DNA of 17,207 bases from JBBRLA01 sp038231615 (GTDB lineage: Bacteria > Myxococcota_A > Polyangia > Palsa-1104 > JAEUJZ01), in the NCBI GenBank assembly GCA_038231615.1, contig JBBRLA010000103.1, positions 1 to 17,207 of the forward strand, read 5' to 3'. Position numbers and translations under genes: made by a program. The notes below the pieces were generated by a model. It made no database searches, was not told the DNA's origin, and saw only the letters and a list, made by a program, of their open reading frames with translations. Positions 12,892 through 17,207 of this stretch are shown here, in pieces. Each line of letters begins with the position of its first letter. Within the stretch, counting starts at the first letter, position 1.

Positions 12892-15033
12892 CTACCTGCG
12901 ACGCAGGCGCAAGAGGTCGCTGTAGTTATCGGTCCAGATGACCTGCCGCCGGTTGAGGTCGAGGGGACCGCCGTCCTCGTCGAACTCCTTGGCCACGAAG
13001 TTCCGCGGGTCGCGGGAAAGCAGCACCCACTGAGAAGCATAAATCTCGTCGTCGTCGTCATGGTCACCGTCGGCGTCGTGGTTCACCAGCAGGCTCTTGA
13101 GACCGAAGCTTTCGGCCAGCCCGCGCAGTACCGGGAGCAGGTCAATGTAGCGGTTGGTCGAATGGACGGCCAGGATGCCGTCGGGCCGGCGCAGGTGCCG
13201 CAGGTACAGGGTCATGGCCTCGCGGGTCAGAAGGTGCGCGGGGATGGAGTCGCTGCTGAAGGCGTCCAGGGCCAGAATATCGAAGTCCTGAGCCGTCTCG
13301 CGCTCCAGGGAGAGCCGGGCGTCGCCCAGGATGGTCGTGACCTGTCCGGTCGCGTCCTCCAGGTAATGGAAGATCGGGTGGGCCCCGGTGGAAAGCCGAA
13401 TCACCTCGGGGTTGATCTCGTAGATGCGAAAGGAATCGCCGGGCCGGGCGTAGGCAGCCAGGGTCCCGGCCCCAAGGCCCACCACGCCCACGCTAAGCGG
13501 CAGGCCGGCGAGCCGCCGCGGATGGGTGCGCAGGGCCAGACCCACGCCGCTGTGCGGCGAGTAGTACGTGGTCGGTTCGTGGCGCCGCCGCGCGTCGAGG
13601 AACTGAAGGCCATGGACGATGCGCCCGTGCTTCAGTTCGACGAGCGCGGTGGGCGTGCCGATGTTCTTCTCGATCGCCCGCAACGTTCCATAGAAATTGC
13701 GCGAAGTGTAGAAGGCCAGGTGGGCCTCGTGGCCCGCTTGCAACACCAGGCCGGCGCCCAGGGCCAGGAGCGCGGCCACGCCCCCCACGCGAACTGCCGG
13801 ACCCAGGGGCCCATGCCCGAAGGGAGACCGGGCGCGACCGATCAGCACGGCCAGCAGAAGGATGCCGCCGAACAAGGCGATGTGAAGCTCCCAGAAGGCG
13901 GGGAAGATGGCGGGCGCCAGAAGAGCGGTGAAAAGGCCCCCGGCGGCACCCCCGGCAGACAGGGTCAAATAAAAGGAGGTCAGGTGCCGCGTCGCGGGCC
14001 GCTGTGTCGCCAGCTCTCCGTGGCAGAACATGCTGTAGACAAAGAGTATCAGCGAATAGATGCCGATCTGCGCGATGAGAGGTGCCTTGAGGCCCCAGGC
14101 CAAGGTCCCGCCACCTGCGACGCCCGCCAGGGCCAGCGCCAGGGCCCATCCCTTGCGCACGTAGACCCGGTCGAACTCGAAGCACAGGATGAACGAGAGC
14201 AGGTACAGAGCCAGCGGGAGCATCCACAGAAAGGGAATGACGGCGACCTCCTGACAGATCTGGTTGGTGGTCGCCAAAAGCATCACCGATGCGACCCATG
14301 CCAGGGCGAACCACAGGGCATAGCGCGACACAGGCGGGCGGGGCTCGAAGGCAGCGGCGGGATCGGAAGTAAGGGCGTGAGAATCGGCAGGGAGTCGCCC
14401 GATGGACACGGCGCAGAAGGAACAACCCACGGCGAAAAGGACGAAGCCCAGGGCCCATACGAGCCCCTGGGAGGTTAAGGAAAGGTTGGGCTCCAGAAGG
14501 AAGGGGTAGCTGAGCAATCCCAGGAGCGAGCCGAGGTTGGAAAGCGCATAGAGCCGGTAGGGCGACACGCCGGGGCGGGCACGGGCGAACCAGGCCTGCA
14601 GCAGCGGGCCCGTCGAGGAGAGCACCAGGTACGGAAGACCCGCAGTGAACGCGAGCAGCACCAGGATCTGACCGGTGGGGGTCGCCTCGGGCCGGGGCTT
14701 CCAGCCGTCGCCAGGCAAAAGCGGCGAGCGCCACGCAAGACAGCGGAAAAGGACCAGCGCCACGGACAGGCCCAGCACAAGCAAGTGCAGGTTCCTCTGT
14801 CGCCGCGGCGGCCAGCGAACCAAAAGGTGAGCGTAGGCGTAGCCCAAAAGCAGGCCCACTTGAAAGAAGAGCATGCAGGTGGTCCACACCGCCGCGGCGC
14901 CGCCGAACCACGGAAGGATCAGCTTGCCCATGATGAACTGGACCTGAAAGAGCAGGAAAGCACCCAGCCCGATGGCGAAGCCGAAGGGCATGGCGGGGAT
15001 TGGCCGATGGGAAGGCATCATATCGTGGGGCAT
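12892..15033 (-). CDS. Membrane protein fused to a spermidine-synthase-like domain
   Basis: A 713-residue protein. The first ~460 residues are hydrophobic, with many predicted helices (for example FGFAIGLGAFLLFQVQFIMG, YALSNLGSLLGLLSYPFLL). The C-terminus is a Rossmann methyltransferase/aminopropyltransferase fold: VVGLGAGTLAAY (about 517-528), acidic E539 in RIYEINPEV, GDAR (570-573) and LDAFSSDSIP with D590, where spermidine synthases have the catalytic Asp. This is the known 'fused MFS/spermidine synthase' arrangement; its true substrate is generally unproven. An Asp/His-rich loop, HDADGDHDDDDE (about 652-663), encoded by a GTC-type microsatellite, lies before the last strands and may bind metal. 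ATG 15033 is the first start; later Met codons in the first 15 residues are possible. It is divergent from the SDR gene across a 107-base gap. Confidence 0.9.
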   Translation of the reverse strand: MPHDMMPSHRPIPAMPFGFAIGLGAFLLFQVQFIMGKLILPWFGGAAAVWTTCMLFFQVGLLLGYAYAHLLVRWPPRRQRNLHLLVLGLSVALVLFRCLAWRSPLLPGDGWKPRPEATPTGQILVLLAFTAGLPYLVLSSTGPLLQAWFARARPGVSPYRLYALSNLGSLLGLLSYPFLLEPNLSLTSQGLVWALGFVLFAVGCSFCAVSIGRLPADSHALTSDPAAAFEPRPPVSRYALWFALAWVASVMLLATTNQICQEVAVIPFLWMLPLALYLLSFILCFEFDRVYVRKGWALALALAGVAGGGTLAWGLKAPLIAQIGIYSLILFVYSMFCHGELATQRPATRHLTSFYLTLSAGGAAGGLFTALLAPAIFPAFWELHIALFGGILLLAVLIGRARSPFGHGPLGPAVRVGGVAALLALGAGLVLQAGHEAHLAFYTSRNFYGTLRAIEKNIGTPTALVELKHGRIVHGLQFLDARRRHEPTTYYSPHSGVGLALRTHPRRLAGLPLSVGVVGLGAGTLAAYARPGDSFRIYEINPEVIRLSTGAHPIFHYLEDATGQVTTILGDARLSLERETAQDFDILALDAFSSDSIPAHLLTREAMTLYLRHLRRPDGILAVHSTNRYIDLLPVLRGLAESFGLKSLLVNHDADGDHDDDDEIYASQWVLLSRDPRNFVAKEFDEDGGPLDLNRRQVIWTDNYSDLLRLRRR

Positions 15034-15140
15034 TCTACCCGAGTCAGGGCAACCAGCGCAGGAGCTGCGACTCTGCCTTTACGTGTACCCCGCCTCCAGC
15101 GATGATACCCTGCGGCCACCCCAACTGAGGAGAGACAACC

Positions 15141-16031
15141 ATGTCCGCTGACGTTGCCCGACCCACGAAGACCGCCGTGTTCGCCCCTGACTTGATGAAG
15201 GATCGAATCGTGGTGGTCACCGGGGGCGGGACGGGCCTTGGCTACAGCATGGCCGAAGGCATGGGCCGTGTCGGGGCCAAGCTGGTCCTGGCCGCCCGCA
15301 CCGCCGAACGGCTGGATGCCGCCGTCGAGCGCCTGCGCCAGCAGGGCATAGAGGCCATCGCCGTGCCCACCGACGTCCGCGATCCGGCACAGGTGGACCA
15401 GATGGTGCATCGGGCCGTCGAGGCCTTCGGGCGAATCGATGGGCTGGTCAACAACGCCGCGGGGAACTTCCTGGTGGCCGCCGAGGACCTGACGCCAGGC
15501 GGCTTCGATGCCGTCGTTCGCATCGTCCTTTACGGCAGCGTGCACTGCACCCTGGCGGTGGGACGGCACCTTCTTGCGCGACGCGCGCCAGGCAGCATCC
15601 TCAGCATCTTGACACCCTACGCCTGGACCGGATCCGGCTTCGTCCTGCCCAGCGCCTGCGCCAAGGCCGGCGTCCTTTCGATGACCCGCTCTTTGGCCGT
15701 GGAGTGGGGGGGGCAAGGCATCCGGCTGAATGCCATCGCCCCGGGGCCGGTCCCCACCGATGGCGCCTGGAAGGCGCTGATGCTGCCGGGGGCCGAGGAG
15801 CAGGCCCTCCGGCGCATCCCCATGGGACGCCTGGGCGAACATGGCGAGATTGCCAACCTGGCGGTCTTTCTGATGAGCGACGCCTGCCCCTATCAGAACG
15901 GAGACTGCGTCACCATGGACGGCGCGGAGTGGCTCGCGGGGGCGGGTTCGTTCAGCGACCTGCGGCTCCTGCCTCGCGATCAACTCAAGCTGATCCTCAA
16001 GTCCATGCGGCAGCCCAAGGCCGGGAAGTAG
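15141..16031 (+). CDS. Short-chain dehydrogenase, 2,4-dienoyl-CoA reductase-like
   Basis: A 296-residue SDR. The NADP-binding motif is TGGGTGLG (27-34), and NNAAGNF (104-110) matches the NNAAGNF signature of mammalian/bacterial 2,4-dienoyl-CoA reductases (DECR1 type). The catalytic Tyr160 (TPYAWTGSGFV) and Lys175 (SACAKAG) are 15 residues apart, as in DECR1. PGP-x-x-T-x-GA and the tail GSFSDLRLLPRDQL also follow that family. It would use NADPH to reduce 2,4-dienoyl-CoA during beta-oxidation of unsaturated fatty acids; a related SDR with another CoA or ketone substrate cannot be excluded. ATG 15141 has a strong Shine-Dalgarno, GAGGAG (15127-15132), 8 bases upstream. It ends 14 bases before the convergent OmpA gene, with no visible terminator. 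Confidence 0.9.
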   Translation: MSADVARPTKTAVFAPDLMKDRIVVVTGGGTGLGYSMAEGMGRVGAKLVLAARTAERLDAAVERLRQQGIEAIAVPTDVRDPAQVDQMVHRAVEAFGRIDGLVNNAAGNFLVAAEDLTPGGFDAVVRIVLYGSVHCTLAVGRHLLARRAPGSILSILTPYAWTGSGFVLPSACAKAGVLSMTRSLAVEWGGQGIRLNAIAPGPVPTDGAWKALMLPGAEEQALRRIPMGRLGEHGEIANLAVFLMSDACPYQNGDCVTMDGAEWLAGAGSFSDLRLLPRDQLKLILKSMRQPKAGK

Positions 16032-16045
16032 TCGCCAACTCCGCA

Positions 16046-17207
16046 CTACAGAGGACCGTTGCGGTTAGCGGTACGCTGCTGTGCCGCCCGGTCGTGGAAG
16101 AACACCACCCGCCGGTCTCGCGCCAGGTTCCCCCGAGCGCCCGTTTCTTCCGCCGGACGAGTCGACCCGAACGCCATGATCTCCAGCCGTGCCGCCGACA
16201 CCCCGCGCCGGATCAGCGCCTCGCGCACGACCAGCGCCCGCCGCCGCGACAGATCCAGGTTGAATGCCGCCGTGCCGGTGATATCGGCGTGACCCTCGAT
16301 GCGCACTCTCCCCAACTCGGGATGCGCCAGCAGCACCGCCGTCATGGCGTCCAGGATCGGCAGGAAGTCATGATGAATCCGGGAATGGTTCAGCGCGAAG
16401 AAGATCGCCTTGGTGGGGATCAGCTCCGTGGCCGTAACCGCCACCTCGGCATTGCCGCGGTACATCGTCGTCTGTTCCACCTGCATCTCGGGCGGCGCCA
16501 GCTCGGTGGGGGGCGGGGGCGGCGGCGGGTAGACCGGCGACGGCGGCGGCGGCGCCACGACCACCTGTGTCTTCGGTGCCTGCTCGCGTTCGTAGCGCAG
16601 CGACAGGAACAACCGCCAGGCCGGCGCTCCATAGCCGTTCACCACGCCCGCCCCGGCCCCCGGCGCCAGGATCACCGGTCCCACATGCACCGCCGCCGCG
16701 ACCACTGCCTCCAGGGGGCTCTGGTCTCGGCTTTGCCACGGAGCCAGCAGCGCGGTGGACCCATAAAGGTCGCCCAAAAGCTCGACCCGGCGGAAAGGCC
16801 GCAGGCCGATGCCCAGCGAATAGGTCAGCTCATGGGACAGGGACAGCTGGCCCAGCCCGCCGTCCTGCCGGATCAGCACCCCGGCGTTCAGCCCCACACG
16901 CAGCCACCTCACCCGCGCCTGTGCCGCCAGGCGCGGGGCGAAGGCCACTTGCCCGCTACCGGTGTAGGCGGCGCTGCTGCCGGTGGGCAGGAAGAGCGTG
17001 CCCATCAAACCCGCCGAAAGATGCTCCCCGGCATAGACCCGCCCTTTCAGGTGGATCTGAAGGTCCCCCGCGGCGGTCCCCTGCGTGACGCCGGGACCGG
17101 CCTGGTACAGGCTCACCGGCAGGGAGATCCCTCCTTCCAGGAAACGCCCCAGCCCCAGCGCGGCGCTGAAGTCGGCTCGGATGCCATAGTCGACGATTGG
17201 AGTTGAA
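16046..17207 (-). CDS. OmpA-family protein, N-terminus beyond the window
   Basis: The frame stays open to the right edge; the GTG at 17116 is probably internal (preceding residues LEGGISLP). About 386 residues are visible. The N-terminal part looks like a beta-barrel (RVYAGEHLSAGLMGTLFLP, alternating hydrophobic strands). A Pro-rich linker follows (PPPPSPVYPPPPPPP), then an OmpA-C domain (about the last 135 residues) with GHADITGTAAFNLDLSRRRA and NLARDRRVVFF. The Asp and Arg for peptidoglycan binding are present (HAD, DRRV). It should tether the outer membrane to the cell wall. The architecture resembles the OmpA half of 6759-8591 but with a single OmpA domain and no Cys insert. The signal peptide is not visible because it lies outside the window. 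Confidence 0.93.
   Translation of the reverse strand, partial: STPIVDYGIRADFSAALGLGRFLEGGISLPVSLYQAGPGVTQGTAAGDLQIHLKGRVYAGEHLSAGLMGTLFLPTGSSAAYTGSGQVAFAPRLAAQARVRWLRVGLNAGVLIRQDGGLGQLSLSHELTYSLGIGLRPFRRVELLGDLYGSTALLAPWQSRDQSPLEAVVAAAVHVGPVILAPGAGAGVVNGYGAPAWRLFLSLRYEREQAPKTQVVVAPPPPSPVYPPPPPPPTELAPPEMQVEQTTMYRGNAEVAVTATELIPTKAIFFALNHSRIHHDFLPILDAMTAVLLAHPELGRVRIEGHADITGTAAFNLDLSRRRALVVREALIRRGVSAARLEIMAFGSTRPAEETGARGNLARDRRVVFFHDRAAQQRTANRNGPL

Noticed and set aside
12877..14478. 533-residue plus-strand frame
   Set aside because: It is antisense to the spermidine-synthase-like fusion and composed of Gln/Gly/Arg-rich shadow sequence.

Overview
The window is GC-rich (GC-heavy third codon positions in nearly every gene) and reads as a chromosome segment of a Gram-negative bacterium. 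A Myxococcota or related former-Deltaproteobacteria lineage is my inference. It rests on a PknB-type Ser/Thr kinase with an exported TPR tail, several lipoproteins, two proline-linker OmpA proteins, and a glycine-rich surface protein ending in a Cys / hydrophobic / Arg-cluster tail like the MYXO-CTERM sorting signal. I see no rRNA, tRNA, transposase, phage gene or CRISPR array.

Layout. Bases 1-99 may hold the tail of a gene entering from the left. Bases 241-375 form a long imperfect palindrome that also supplies the stop codon of the next gene. A compact minus-strand operon (2149 to 368) encodes a four-cluster NapG/NapF-like ferredoxin, a GNAT acetyltransferase and a hexapeptide-repeat acyltransferase. 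A plus-strand lipoprotein gene (2320) runs tail-to-tail into a membrane Ser/Thr kinase gene (2740-4248, minus).

Divergent from the kinase is a 4.2-kb open frame (4437-8591). It joins, with no stop codon, a glycine-rich DUF11 surface lipoprotein to a complete OmpA-type outer-membrane protein that still has its own ribosome binding site and signal peptide. The junction is a 33-bp tandem repeat. This is the most unusual feature of the window.

Next come a secreted protein of unknown function (8691-9527, plus), converging on and overlapping an orphan molybdopterin oxidoreductase (9485-11728, minus), and a small lipoprotein locus whose coding signal changes frame partway (11854-12276, plus). A minus-strand pair follows: a membrane protein fused to a spermidine-synthase-like domain (12892-15033), then a two-CBS-domain protein (12434-12856). 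The right end holds a 2,4-dienoyl-CoA-reductase-like SDR (15141-16031, plus) and an OmpA-family protein truncated by the window edge (16046-17207, minus).

Functionally the window mixes cell-envelope proteins (lipoproteins, OmpA anchors, surface protein, kinase) with redox and metabolic enzymes (ferredoxin, molybdoenzyme, dienoyl-CoA reductase-like SDR, aminopropyltransferase-like protein). I do not see one pathway linking them all.
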